Of a DNA stretch of 64,000 nt, positions 25,301-35,099 are shown piece after piece. The DNA comes from Crambe crambe (Eukaryota; Porifera; Demospongiae; Poecilosclerida; Crambeidae), in contig OZ004585.1 of the NCBI GenBank assembly GCA_963924555.1, positions 5,531,488-5,595,487 of the forward strand, given 5' to 3'. The notes beneath the pieces are model-generated. The model saw only the letters and a program-made list of their open reading frames with translations, was not told where the DNA came from and searched no databases. The translations under genes and the position numbers were made by a program. How positions within the stretch are numbered: the first letter of the stretch is position 1; every line of letters begins with the position of its first letter.

Positions 25301-28129
25301 CTTCTGACTTACTTGAAGAAGAATAGATCCCAATTCACAGTAACAGAAGATGCTGGAGAAGATATAGTAATTAAATCATACTTAGGTTATTATTAATTTA
25401 AAAAAAGTAATTTTTGTTATTATAAGATGGAAGATTCCCAAAGAAAGTTGCTGTCAATGTGCCTTCAAGTTTCAAAGGGAATGAATTATCTTGCCAAACA
25501 CAAGTTTGTGCATAGGGACCTAGCAGCCCGCAATTGCATGTAAGTTATGTAAGAATTAGCACAATCAATATTAGCTAGCTATAAGAGCACACACTGAAAA
25601 TGCTTAGTCATAGCAAATTTTACAGATATTGAGCAGATAACTGATGAGCAGGAGGTATTTATCATTCATTTCCAATCATTTATAAAGCAGTTGAGCTAGC
25701 TAGCATGTTTCTACTGCAGAGTCCACATGCTTGGAGGACTGAGTCTAACTCTGAGGTAGCTAATGGCTACATAAAGCTTGAACACTGTCGTAGACTTGCA
25801 TAGTTGCCAACCTCTGGAAATGGAATATAGGGACAGTCTGGCGCGCGCGAAAAATTTGTAGACCACGCCCACTTTTTATTAAACACGCCCGTTTTGAAAT
25901 TTGGGATCGGGAATGAAATAATCTACGCTGGATTTCATGATGTCATTAATTTTGCTTATAACTTCAGATCACGTGATGTTTTATAATGAAGTAGTCTCAC
26001 GGGGCAGACTTGATTCTTTCCTTGGTCCGCGAGACTACCTTGTAGCTCTATCTGTCGGGACAAGTCATTGTTAAAGCACTATGTCGGGCGGGACCGGGAC
26101 AAGAGGTATAATATCGTGAGTGTCCCGGCCAAATCGGGACGGTTGGCAATTATGGACTTGTCACTAAAGACACTCCAGCTAATTATTAATATTCATGCTG
26201 TTGCTCTACACCACTAAAAAGATGCAGATCAGCTCATGAAACATTTCAGATAGAGGTAATGGTTGGCAGTCTGGAATATGCATTATATGGAGTATAGCCA
26301 GTCATAAAGTATCATAATAGGAATGCACGCTTTTTTCAAAGACGGCACGGAATTAAAGGATTTTGCATGAATAACTTTTCAGCTGCTGTGTGCTTGTAGC
26401 TGTTTGAACTTACTGTGGTAAGTGCGCTAGCTCCTATAGACAGACAATGTGCATTATATGGAGTATAGGCCACGTAGTCTATACAATCTATGGTATTACT
26501 ATAATAGGAATGCATGCTTTTGCACGGAATTGAAGGATTTCACTCTTTGTAAATCAATAACTTTTCAGCTGCTGTGTGCTCGTAGCTGTTTGAACTGTGG
26601 TAAGTGTGCTAGCCCTCGATCAAGGCGTGATAGAGAAAAAAAACGATTACTATAACCATTGCACATGCGCGCTGAAGATAGTCATTCATATCAATTTTTA
26701 TTGAATTGCATCCAGGATAGATGATAAGTTTGTGATCAAAGTGGGAGATTTTGGCCTTGCTGAAGAAATATACTCTACCAATTATTTCAGACAAGGGGAA
26801 GAAGCCTCAGTAAAGCTTCCAGTCAAATGGATGGCTTTGGAAAGTCTTCTCGATGGGATTTTCTCTGAAAAAACAGATGTAGTAAGTATGCACAGTATCA
26901 CTATGATAGTAATGATTAGGTGAGCAAAGTTCTTTGAGGAGATAACTCGGAAAGGTTTTCCAGTTCTTCTCATCCAGTCTTTCTCACTCTGGACTCTCTT
27001 TGTCCACGATCAAGTTCAGATTCATTTGCTGTTCATTAGTACTCTAAGTAGGGATGGCAGGTCAAAGGTCATAGGACTGTATATATGGTTGGAGGCTCTG
27101 CCATGCATATGTCATTTTACATTGCTATCGCTGTAAAGTTCAACATTGAATAATTCTGTTAATAATCTTCGATCACCAGTGTACATACCTACAAGAGATA
27201 GTAAAGTTATGTTATGAATTTCTAAACATCTTCTACGTAAATATAAAGTTAAGTATAAAATTAGCTGCATTATATTACTATTCCTTGTGAGTTTTTTTTT
27301 TAATGACACTGAGAGTAATCCATTATCATTGTGAGACATACATAGTTAACTCTTAACCTTAATGCTCATAGCTAGCTGCAATACCCCTTGCTCATGATGA
27401 TCAATGGTCATAATATAAACGTTACTAGCTGGTTATTGAAATTAGGAGGGCTAATAGTGATAGACAAAGCACCTATAGAATTAAATATTTGCATAAACCA
27501 CAGTGGTCCTTTGGAGTAACTTGTTGGGAGATATTCAGCCTTGGTCATACTCCCTACCCTGGTGTTGATCCATTTACCCTGGTTAAATATCTTCAAGATG
27601 GAGGGAGACTGGAAAAGCCCAACAATGCAGGTTGTAGCCATCAAGTGTAAGTTTTATGTGTGCATGCATACACTGACATTATAATATGCACTTCAACTAC
27701 TAACATGAAGAGCTAGTTAGCTACAAATAGATTGCCCAGTATGTATTACTGTACATATAGCTATACATGCATGTGAAAATTCACTCTTTAGCTAATCATA
27801 AAATTTAAATGGGTATGGTATATGCATGTATTGTGCATGGGTTATTAGTTATTATGCAGCAGAGGTGAATATCCTTCTAGGGATGAAAAACTAGCTATAG
27901 TTTTAATTTTCCTACTAGGTAACAAGTCAATTAATCTTGAAAATAACTCTAATAAATGTATTAATTACGTATGTATACTAGGTATGACTTGGTCACTCAG
28001 TGCTGGGAAGAATCACCTGAAAAACGACCTTGTTTTGAAGACTCGGTAAAGGAAATTAACATGCTACTTGAAAAAGTAGCTGGATACCTCGAATTTTCAG
28101 CATTTTCACGTAAAGGTCTGACTGCATAA
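13393..28129 (+). CDS. Gene A: Ig-domain receptor tyrosine kinase, 12 exons, 734 aa
   Basis: Exons: 13393-13687, 17558-17893, 17953-18291, 18407-18602, 21353-21393, 21448-21570, 24818-24904, 25149-25366, 25427-25539, 26716-26881, 27504-27646, 27982-28129; total 2205 nt, all phases agree. Exon 1 gives a signal peptide ([11 protein letters not shown]) and Ig-like domain 1; exon 2 Ig domain 2 (C...W...C); exon 3 Ig domain 3 with several N-glycosylation sequons; exon 4 the membrane helix and basic KRKR stop. The kinase spans about residues 437-720: P-loop [14 protein letters not shown] lysine 469, helix-C Glu 486, HRDLAARN (Asp 576), DFG 594-596, activation-loop Tyr 602 and 606, [22 protein letters not shown]. 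It should be an active receptor kinase at the plasma membrane. Exon 5 uses a weak donor (G|GTATAA). Sponges are known to have lineage-specific Ig-containing RTKs; the ligand is unknown. Confidence 0.9.
16304..16501. repeat. Tandem repeat, 3 x 66 bp
   Basis: Three units start at 16304, 16370 and 16436 and appear identical. Because 66 is a multiple of three, one frame stays open and repeats a 22-residue unit ([14 protein letters not shown]...). This explains the ORF at 16215-16544, which has no other sign of being a gene. Confidence 0.9.
16974..17297. mobile_element. hAT-type MITE, 324 bp, with 5-bp TSD
   Basis: Perfect 15-bp inverted ends CAGGGGCTGATCCAG / CTGGATCAGCCCCTG. ATATA flanks both sides (16969-16973 and 17298-17302). 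It contains an internal G run (about 17237-17257) and no coding sequence. The termini and TSD length resemble the autonomous hAT at 31536-34362. Confidence 0.85.
18788..18930. repeat. Foldback element in gene A intron 4
   Basis: Arms TATTGCACACTCC...GATTTATTACTACCC (from 18788) and the complementary GGGTAGTAATAAATC...GGAGTGTGCAATA (to about 18930) fold onto each other around a spacer of about 40 bp. No ORF. Confidence 0.75.
18939..19341. mobile_element. Harbinger-like MITE, 403 bp, TSD TTA
   Basis: Perfect 35-bp inverted repeats (18939-18973 and 19307-19341) start GGCCAGGCAAAGTAG. TTA flanks each side (18936-18938, 19342-19344). TTA targets are typical of PIF/Harbinger transposons. A (TA)n microsatellite begins at the right flank. 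Confidence 0.82.
19342..19375. repeat. (TA)n microsatellite
   Basis: Uninterrupted TA dinucleotides of about 30 bp directly abutting the Harbinger-like MITE. Confidence 0.95.
19590..21232. mobile_element. TIR repeat, copy 2, complete (about 1.64 kb)
   Basis: Inverted ends GCCATCATAGATATAAGAGG...GATTGGAAACG (19592-19630) and the complement (21194-21231). TTGAATA occurs at 19583-19589 and 21233-21239, a candidate 7-bp target duplication. The interior from 20246 matches 157-1161 in copy 1, except that 20717-21090 is inverted relative to it. No transposase seen. Lies in gene A intron 4. Confidence 0.75.
21571..24817. other. Gene A intron 6
   Basis: No exon recognised between the two halves of the P-loop. 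It contains dispersed repeat fragments: two copies of TTTCAATGAGTCATGACCTGAGAGTCAG (about 24403 and 24630) and a GGAGCATGC...GTACGTACGCCTG block near 24309-24374 shared with 16585 and 42990. Confidence 0.6.
25803..26150. mobile_element. MITE with GTTGCCAACC ends in gene A intron 9
   Basis: Left end GTTGCCAACC (25803) and right end GGTTGGCAAT (to 26150) are complementary except for the terminal base. TA flanks both sides, as in Tc1/mariner targets. The interior is GC-rich (CGGGACCGGGAC near 26088) and non-coding. Confidence 0.65.
26274..26617. repeat. Tandem duplication of about 170 bp in gene A intron 9
   Basis: 26281-26432 and 26453-26617 share CATTATATGGAGTATAG, AATAGGAATGCA.GC and AACTTTTCAGCTGCTGTGTG with scattered indels. 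Non-coding. Confidence 0.75.
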
Positions 28130-30161
28130 CTTTAGCTAATAGAGAGTGCATCATACAATTAACAGTTAATATCACAGTTTCTATAATAGAGAATCAAAAC
28201 TCTGTCTGATCCATATTAGCTATTTTGAGTGTCTTATAATAATTATCAATAATAATATTTTCTTGCTTGAATTCATAATAATTATAAGTCAGTTCAAATT
28301 ATTTTTGTGGTCATATTCAATAACAAAATCAATTACATCATGTAATTACCCTGTAGCTGCATAATAGTAGCTATAAAAGGTATGTTCATGAAAAATGTAG
28401 TGCTGGTCACATGACTTGTGACCAATCAGATTCTCTGAAAAGTTTGCTTTAAATCTCTTAGAGCATACTTTTAATATTATGTGCACTAAATGTTTAGTGC
28501 ACACTTGAGGGAAGGTAGCTACACAGGAGCCTAGTGGAAGACTAGCGCTTCTGGGAGCTAAAATGTCTTTTATAGATTTTAGCATACACAGGAAAATCTC
28601 AGGAATTTTTAAAGCTTAGCTATCAATAATTGTGTTCTTCAAAACCAAACATGTGTTATAAGCTCAGAACTTGTTAGGTATAATTATAGCTAGCTACTAT
28701 AAAAGAAAGAGTATGGTGAGTCATAAGAATGTTCCAACTGGAATCTGATTGGACCCAAGTTATGTGATCAGCACTAGATAAATTGTTTAGATCACTCTAA
28801 TCTAGCTCCGTGTGTTTTAATGCATGGTATATACGTACACTCAAACATTAAAACACTTAGAGCTAGATAAGAGTGAACAAAATTTTTTACTTAGCTACTT
28901 GAAAATTTCCTTGATTTTAGTATGTAGCTATACTACTGGATCAGTTTAATTCAATGTAATTGATTACGTATCCATGCATACAACCCTACAAACTGTGATG
29001 TTTTGAATTGAACGTGTTATAGACAATTATAATAAGTGCAGATCTGTGGGTCATATTAGCTGGGATTACATTATGATTATGTCTAGCGAAAGTATATGTA
29101 TGTAGCTACACTTCATAGCTATATAGATGCGCCTAAGCTTTGATGACGTCACAGTATTGCAAAGGATGGAACCGGAAGAAAGTATGTACAATATAAATGT
29201 AGTAGTGCCCCTCTTGACTTTTTACCTGTAAAATTATTTGTAGGTACACAACTCATAGGTAGCAGGGTGGGCTTGAAGAATGTTAGGTAATGGATACTGG
29301 CTTTGAATTCAAGCTTGAGTGAGGTCATGGATTCTTATTCTTAGCTATGGAAGCCTAAAAAATAACTGATTGGCTGAAAAATCTTAAGGGTGAATAGCAA
29401 CACCCGTGCTTCTATTTCTAGAGTTTGAAAAGGTTATCCTGCACTTGTACTGCAGCTAGTTAATCTACACGCTATGTATCAGTTATTAAGAGGGGGTAGG
29501 GCATAGTGTGGCTAAAATACATTAAACCATAAAATTTTGATTACCTTGTACATCTCAGGAGAATCAGCTCATTTTTTTGCATGCATGCAGCTTTCATAAG
29601 CCAAGTTTTTCTATATCTAGCTAGAACTTTCAAATCACAAGGTCGGGCATGAAATAAACAAAAAAATAATATTAAAATTCAGAAAAAACTCAATGTTATG
29701 TTGTAGAATACAGATAGCTAAAAGGTGTCAGAGAGAAAAAATTATCCAAGTAATTCCAAGTATTAGCAAAGTAGTTCATAGCACCCACAAAAATTAGGCA
29801 ATTTTTAGTGTGTGTGGTAATGGCATGGTACTGTATAGGATATTTTGCTTATTGCTGCTCTAAACAGCTAGCAACCATGCGTGGGCGGAGGGTTGCCAAC
29901 ACCCTTAAGGTTACTATTATTGACAAGTACTAAATTTAGCTAGATTAAAGGGTATATGAAGTCCTCAAAATACCACCAAGAACCTTCTAAGGTGATGCAT
30001 AATCTTGCCTGGAGTCAAAACTCAATGCAACCTTATTTACAGTTTGGATTATTTAATTCACTTCCTGTTGTGGGCGTGGCTTCGCGATGACGCAGATGTA
30101 GGGATTCATTGACCACATGGCTACTGCATGTAGTGGCTGGCTAACTCAAGTGTTGAAAGTC
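28130..30161. other. Intergenic spacer between gene A and the THAP gene
   Basis: No exon, RNA gene or element was recognised. The sequence is AT-rich with dispersed GCTAGC/TAGCTA motifs and a short palindrome near 28489 (GTGCACTAAATGTTTAGTGCAC). Confidence 0.5.
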
Positions 30162-30432
30162 ATGAGAAGAATTTGCATTGTTTATGGATGCTCTAATACT
30201 CAAGAGAAGGGTGTCACACTCTTCAAGTTTCCTACAGGTACTAAACTAAGGAAGGAATGGACCAAACAAGTGCAGAGGAAAAGGGTCCAATGAAGTACTC
30301 AGCAGTTTGTTGTGAACATTTCACAGAGGATTGTTTTGAATCAATATCAGTCACTTCTAATAAGTTAGGAATAAAAATGAAGCAAATGTTGAAGCCCACT
30401 GCTGTCCCTACCATTTTTCCAAGAGCAGTACC
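30162..30432 (+). pseudogene. THAP-domain gene, N-terminal exon, split by element K
   Basis: The ATG at 30162 opens MRRICIVYGC, then TLFKFPTGTKLRKEWTKQ, and in a shifted frame YSAVCCEHF and AVPTIFPRAV. This is the C2CH THAP DNA-binding finger (C-x4-C ... C-x2-H, W, and the AVPTIF box), known from P-element transposase and THAP transcription factors. A one-base frameshift at about 30285 (AAAAGGGTCC) breaks the domain. Element K begins at 30433 right after the box, and its target duplicate TACC reappears at 41117. The frame can be followed a little past 41121, and a possible further exon (41234-41317, between GGCAG and GTAAGC) encodes an acidic stretch. The start was chosen because THAP fingers sit at the N-terminus. 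Confidence 0.72.
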
Positions 30433-31003
30433 CAGTCTAGTCGCCGCCTACCGGAAGTGCCCATAGGAACAATACAAATTTAATTGCACTAGCCACTCCT
30501 TTTAATTTACGGTTTTCCGTATACTAAATTGTTATGAATCTCATTAATTCGCGAATCGTTCAGTTGCTAAGGACCAAAATCGCGAAACTTTCTGCACTGA
30601 ATAGTCTGCAAATGCAGCTCAAGTTAGGGATTTCTACCACAAACCAGGCGACATTTATAGCTACTAACAGTTCTGAAGGGCATAATCCTTCAACCTTGGG
30701 CCATTTGCTGAATAGTCCTCTTGGCACTTTCACACAGGTAAGACAAGTAGGCAAATAGCTGCAGTATTAAACACCAATAGATATTAATTGTCCCATATTC
30801 CTACATTGAGAAAATTAGCTGCAAAATTCCTTGACTATAATTGGCCAGAGGTGTTTTTGAAGTAGTGTTTGGTTTCTTATGATATGCATGCAATGCACTT
30901 AGCTACGTAGTTATATATAATAGCTACTTATTTATTTAAGAGTTCATCATAGCTCTCTTTATTATCCACAATATAGCTACTATTTGAGCTGGTTTGTTCC
31001 TGT

Positions 31004-31535
31004 ATGGAAGAGGAGCAACAACTTGATAACATGTCCTGCATATGCCATGCATGTTATAGACAAGCCACCAGAAATGTAGGCACCAATAATTTCAACCCCA
31101 GATGGAGAGACAAACTTACTAGCAAGAAGGGATACTGTGGGGTGGCTGGGTATAATAAGGATACATACAGACGAACACAGATGGCTTCACCAACATCCCT
31201 TCAATCCATATACTTGGGAAGCATATTATCTCTGGTTCTGAGCAGGACACTCCACTGTGCAAGGGTCATTACACCTACATGCAAAATGCACTATATGCCC
31301 CACAGCCATGCATGCTCATCCTGCAACAGCAAACCAAAATGCACACCAGACATTGCCCTGAACCAGACCTGGTTAACTCGTATCTTACCACCATATGTAT
31401 TGAAACATCAGCACTCACTGCATCAAGTACCATCTGTAGTCACTGTTACAAGCTTTTCAGCAATGTAGTCTTACAACTCAAGCACTCCAAGGTTGTGTTT
31501 GAGCAGGCAAAACCCACAAGCAGCATGTCAAGTAT
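31004..31535 (+). pseudogene. Element K copy 1, N-terminal coding remnant
   Basis: CICHACYRQATRNVG and YCGVAG match copy 2 (CICHACYKQASRNVG, YCGV). A frameshift near 31240-31270 moves the match to the next frame (ALYAPQPC, RHCPEPDLVNSYL, CSHCYKLF against ALHAPHPC, RHCPSPDIINSYL, CNRCYQFF). The hAT element enters at 31536. On its far side the same frame resumes at 34363 (TSMESVVSELSSH), and after the small MITE at 34654 (ILCHGGSLELVK) up to gypsy-2. Confidence 0.85.
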
Positions 31536-34362
31536 CAGGGGGGTAGGTCTGGGGGAGCTCTGGCCCCCCCACTTTTTGTCTCTTATGCTACTGACAGTAG
31601 TATAAGAACTTGTGGTGGTGTCATTGTGGTTACCACAATGACACCACAACCAGGAGCTAACAGGTTTATGCATGTCCATTCCTGCTTAGAATACTGTAGC
31701 TGTTGATTTTGCAAGCTGATGCAAGTTCAGACCTGCTATCTAGCAAGACTATAGTAATTATAACTAGTGCAGCTGTGCTAAAGAGTTAGCTACTCAGTAA
31801 TGGCATCTATGTCTTCAGACTCCGAACGATCTATAATGACACCTCATCAGCCTAGGCACTTTAAATTTCCACAAAGGGAATTTGGAGACACTGTCATTGT
31901 AAAGAGAAGTTTCCAACCATCATGGTTCGATAGATGGGCATGGCTACACTATGATGAAGGGAGAGACTTAGCATTTTGTTTTCTCTGTATGCAAGCAGCC
32001 AAAGAGAAAAAATTACAGTGGGCATTTAATGCTGATGATGCATTCATTTCTCGAGGATTTTCAAATTGGAAAAAAGCAGTGGCCAAATTTGAAGGACATG
32101 AAGGAAGCAAGTGTCACAAAGAATCAGTGTTCAAAATTGTTACAATGCCATCTACAATGGGTAATGTCGCTGCATCTCTCTCAAAACAATGTGAAAAAGA
32201 AAAGATTGAAAATCGACACTGTTTTCTGAAAATATTATCTACTGTGAAGTTATTAGCTCGCCAGAATCTAGCCCTTAGGGGTCTACATGGTGATGAAACT
32301 AACTCTAACTTCATTCAATTCTTAAAGGCAAGGGGGGAAGATGACTCACGAATCAGGCCCTGGTTGGCTAAGAAGAGTAACAAATACACATCACCTGAGA
32401 TCCAGAATGAGATTTTAAAAGTAATGTCATTAAATATTCTTCGTCAGAAAGTAGAATTCCTTCATTCCACTGCCTTCTGTACTCTTATGATAGATGAGAC
32501 TACGGATTCATCTAACAAGGAACAAGCTGTCATTTGCATTCGATGGGTTAATAAAGATTTTGAAGCTAATGAAGAATTTCTCGGTCTTCATGAAGTGGAG
32601 TCTACTAATGCTACATCACTCATGGCTATGATACGTGACGTAATGATACGACTAAATCTCTCATTTTCCAAGTTACGTGGCCAATGCTATGACGGTGCAA
32701 GCTCGATGTCTGGGATCAGGACGGGAGTAGCTACTCAGATACAAAAAGAAGAACCCCATGCAGTGTATACACATTGCTATGGACATTCTCTCAACCTGGC
32801 ATGCAGTGACACCATCAAAAGATGTAAAGTGATGAATGATGCTCTAGATGTTACACAGGAAATCTGTAAACTTGTGAAAAAATCTCCACACAGAGATGCT
32901 CTATTACATCGGATCAAGGAACAGCTTTCAGATAATTCACCTGGAATACGTGTTTTGTGCCCCACAAGATGGACCGTCAGAGCCAAAGCTTTGGGTAGCA
33001 TTTTGGAAAATTATCATGCCTTGCAGATGCTTTGGGATGAATCTTTGGATCACACCAAAGATCAGGAGATGAAGTGTAGAATTCGTGGTGTGGCTTCTTA
33101 CATGAAAACATTTGATTTCTTGTTTGGTGTTATGTTAGGAGAACTCCTCCTCCACCATTCCGACAACCTTAGCATGACACTTCAGTCAAGAAAGAAGTGT
33201 GCTGCAGAAGCACAGCAAGTTGTATCAATGACTGTCAAAACACTTGAAACTCTGAGGACTGAAGAGAACTTCGGATATTTTTGGATGAAGGCCACAAAAA
33301 CAGCTGATAATCTTAGTGTAAGTGAGCCCAAACTACCAAGGAAGAGAAAGATACCACAAAGGTTTGAGACAGGTAATGCAAGTGCTGAATTTCACGCAAC
33401 TGTGGAGCAACACTATCGACAGATGTACTATGAAGCACTGGATCTCATTGTCACTACTATTCGAGAAAGGTTTGATCAGCCTGGTTATCGGGTGTATTCA
33501 AAGTTAGAAGATCTATTACTGAAGTGTGTGGCTAGAAGAAGCTATGAAGAAGAGTTTGAGTTTGTAACACGTTTCTATGGAGATGACTTCAACCCTGGGC
33601 AATTAAAGCTTCACTTAGAAGTGCTGAAAGCTAATTTTCCCAGTGATGATTCTGAAGAGTCCACTCTTAAATCAGTGCTCACTTATTTGAAGTCACTTTC
33701 ACCCTCACAGCAAACACTAATATCAGAGGTATGCAAAGTTGCACAACTCATCATAGTGATGCCAGCTTCTAATGCTGTAAGCGAAAGTTGCTTCAGTATA
33801 TTACGGAATATTAAGGACTATTTGCGAACAACAATGACACAAACTCGTTTAAACAGTTTAATGACACTTCACATTGAAAAGGATATGACAGATAAACTAT
33901 CCCTGATTGAAGTAGCAAATGAATTTGTTCAAGGGTCGAATCATCGTAGCAATTATTTTGGCAAATTCATTCCCAGTGACATTAATAACTTCTAATTAGC
34001 ATCATCATTGTACCTTAACCTTGAAAAAACTACTAACTTTTGCAAAAACTACTAATTTTTGTTGTTGGTTTTTGTTTTGTTTTTTGTTTAGTTGTTTTTT
34101 TTGTTGTTGTTGTTGTTTTTTGGGGGGATTGTTGTAAGGAAAACAGTATCAAAAAATCTGGGGGAGGAGGGATAGTATGCTGTGTGCACAGACGTAGGAG
34201 AGGGTGATCAGCAAAGTTATAGAATAGAGCCTTGTAACCACGCACCGAAAAGGGCTAGGTCAATAGAAACACAGAGATGCTCTTATTTGCCTTATGGCCA
34301 CACAGTATTCTGGGGCTGGTGTGGTAAGCCCCCCCACATCAAAACTGCTTCCTACACCCCTG
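31536..34362 (+). mobile_element. Apparently intact hAT transposon (5-bp TSD type)
   Basis: The termini CAGGGGGGTAGG and CCTACACCCCTG are inverted (one mismatch in the first 12). AGTAT flanks both ends exactly (31531-31535 and 34363-34367). One long ORF fills most of the 2,827 bp. A 5-bp duplication and CAGGGG ends suit the hAT5-like group and match the two MITEs at 2276 and 16974. It sits inside the K copy 1 coding region. Confidence 0.9.
31800..33995 (+). CDS. hAT transposase, TTF-type finger plus DUF4371-like core, 731 aa
   Basis: A single open frame with no stops. Residues about 20-115 form a TTF-type zinc finger (C60FLC63 ... CHKE). The DDE core shows MIDETTDSS (Asp 232) and QCYDGASSMSG (Asp 298), then HCYGHSLNLACSD and CPTRWTVRA as in DUF4371/ZMYM-like hAT transposases. 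The C-terminus has the hAT dimerisation signature (LIIVMPASNAVSESCFSILR ... LNSLMTLHIEKD). The acidic third residue should lie near the end but was not pinned down. It would cut and insert its own DNA ends, and perhaps mobilise MITEs with CAGGGG ends. A decayed relative lies at 61920-63050 on the minus strand. Confidence 0.93.
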   Translation: MASMSSDSERSIMTPHQPRHFKFPQREFGDTVIVKRSFQPSWFDRWAWLHYDEGRDLAFCFLCMQAAKEKKLQWAFNADDAFISRGFSNWKKAVAKFEGHEGSKCHKESVFKIVTMPSTMGNVAASLSKQCEKEKIENRHCFLKILSTVKLLARQNLALRGLHGDETNSNFIQFLKARGEDDSRIRPWLAKKSNKYTSPEIQNEILKVMSLNILRQKVEFLHSTAFCTLMIDETTDSSNKEQAVICIRWVNKDFEANEEFLGLHEVESTNATSLMAMIRDVMIRLNLSFSKLRGQCYDGASSMSGIRTGVATQIQKEEPHAVYTHCYGHSLNLACSDTIKRCKVMNDALDVTQEICKLVKKSPHRDALLHRIKEQLSDNSPGIRVLCPTRWTVRAKALGSILENYHALQMLWDESLDHTKDQEMKCRIRGVASYMKTFDFLFGVMLGELLLHHSDNLSMTLQSRKKCAAEAQQVVSMTVKTLETLRTEENFGYFWMKATKTADNLSVSEPKLPRKRKIPQRFETGNASAEFHATVEQHYRQMYYEALDLIVTTIRERFDQPGYRVYSKLEDLLLKCVARRSYEEEFEFVTRFYGDDFNPGQLKLHLEVLKANFPSDDSEESTLKSVLTYLKSLSPSQQTLISEVCKVAQLIIVMPASNAVSESCFSILRNIKDYLRTTMTQTRLNSLMTLHIEKDMTDKLSLIEVANEFVQGSNHRSNYFGKFIPSDINNF

Positions 34363-34450
34363 AGTATGTATACAAGCATGGAGAGTGTGGTGAGTGAGCT
34401 TTCCTCTCATAAAAATTCCATCACATCTAGATGTGGCATGATAACTGTGA

Positions 34451-34653
34451 TAGGTGTAGGAAAGGGGGGGGGGCAAGGGGGGCATTGCCCCTGGTTCTTT
34501 TTAAGGCATAATAATAAATATTATGACAACAGTGAGCATGGTAAATATGTACCTAGTTTTGCAAGGTGCATGCACACTTGTTACAGTCTCACAGTATTAC
34601 ACTTGCCCCCCCCCCCCCCCCCCCCCCCGCTTCCGAACTCCTTCCTACACCTA
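34451..34653. mobile_element. Small G/C-rich MITE, 203 bp, in element K copy 1
   Basis: Ends TAGGTGTAGGAA and TTCCTACACCTA are inverted. TGA flanks both sides (34448-34450, 34654-34656). Removing the element and one TGA rejoins the K reading frame (GTG ATC CTT TGT CAT). Long G and C homopolymers lie inside both arms. Confidence 0.78.
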
Positions 34654-34691
34654 TGATCCTTTGTCATGGAGGTAGTCTTGAGCTGGTGAAG

Positions 34692-35043
34692 TATGATGGA
34701 TTGGTGGTTAGTTTGTGTTCGTTAATTAATTAGTTTGTTACTTTTGTGCAATGTGCTGTGTGTGTTAGACTCATTGACAGTTTGTATGTGTGTAAGTGTG
34801 AGTTAAAATTATTATTCTGTAGTGTGGTTTAATTAGTTGTGCATGTCTAAACCTGTTCTGTATTCTGCTGTCCTGTCATCTGTTGGTTGTGCGTGTTTTT
34901 TCTTGTTTTAGTCCTTTTTGTATAAATAGGAGCTTAGTTGAACTGGATAGTTAGTTGAGAATTTGTGCTCTAGTCAGTGTCGTTTGTTATTCTATCAATT
35001 AAAATTTAATATACTTGCAAACTCCCGCTCCGGGTCCTCTACA
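34692..35043 (+). repeat. 5' LTR of gypsy-2 (352 bp)
   Basis: Starts TATGATGG, a G-to-A change of the canonical TG, and ends CTCTACA. Near-identity with the 3' LTR implies recent insertion. Holds TATAAATAG at about 34920. Confidence 0.95.
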
Positions 35044-35099
35044 TTTGGTGGCAGTGGTGGGATCCAACTGTCTCTTGTTTGAAGATAGGACACACGTAC

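Noticed and set aside
27504..27630. Donor at 27631 (GCAG|GTTGTA) for kinase exon 11
   Set aside because: It gives phase 1 and breaks the next exon's frame; the consensus donor GTAAGT at 27647 gives phase 2 and restores [10 protein letters not shown].
31536..34362. 8-bp target duplication for the hAT element
   Set aside because: Only AGTAT matches directly outside both termini; the next bases differ.
34600..34628. Poly-C run as an assembly artefact
   Set aside because: It lies inside a MITE with matching ends and a TGA duplication, with a G run in the other arm, so it is probably real, although its exact length is uncertain.
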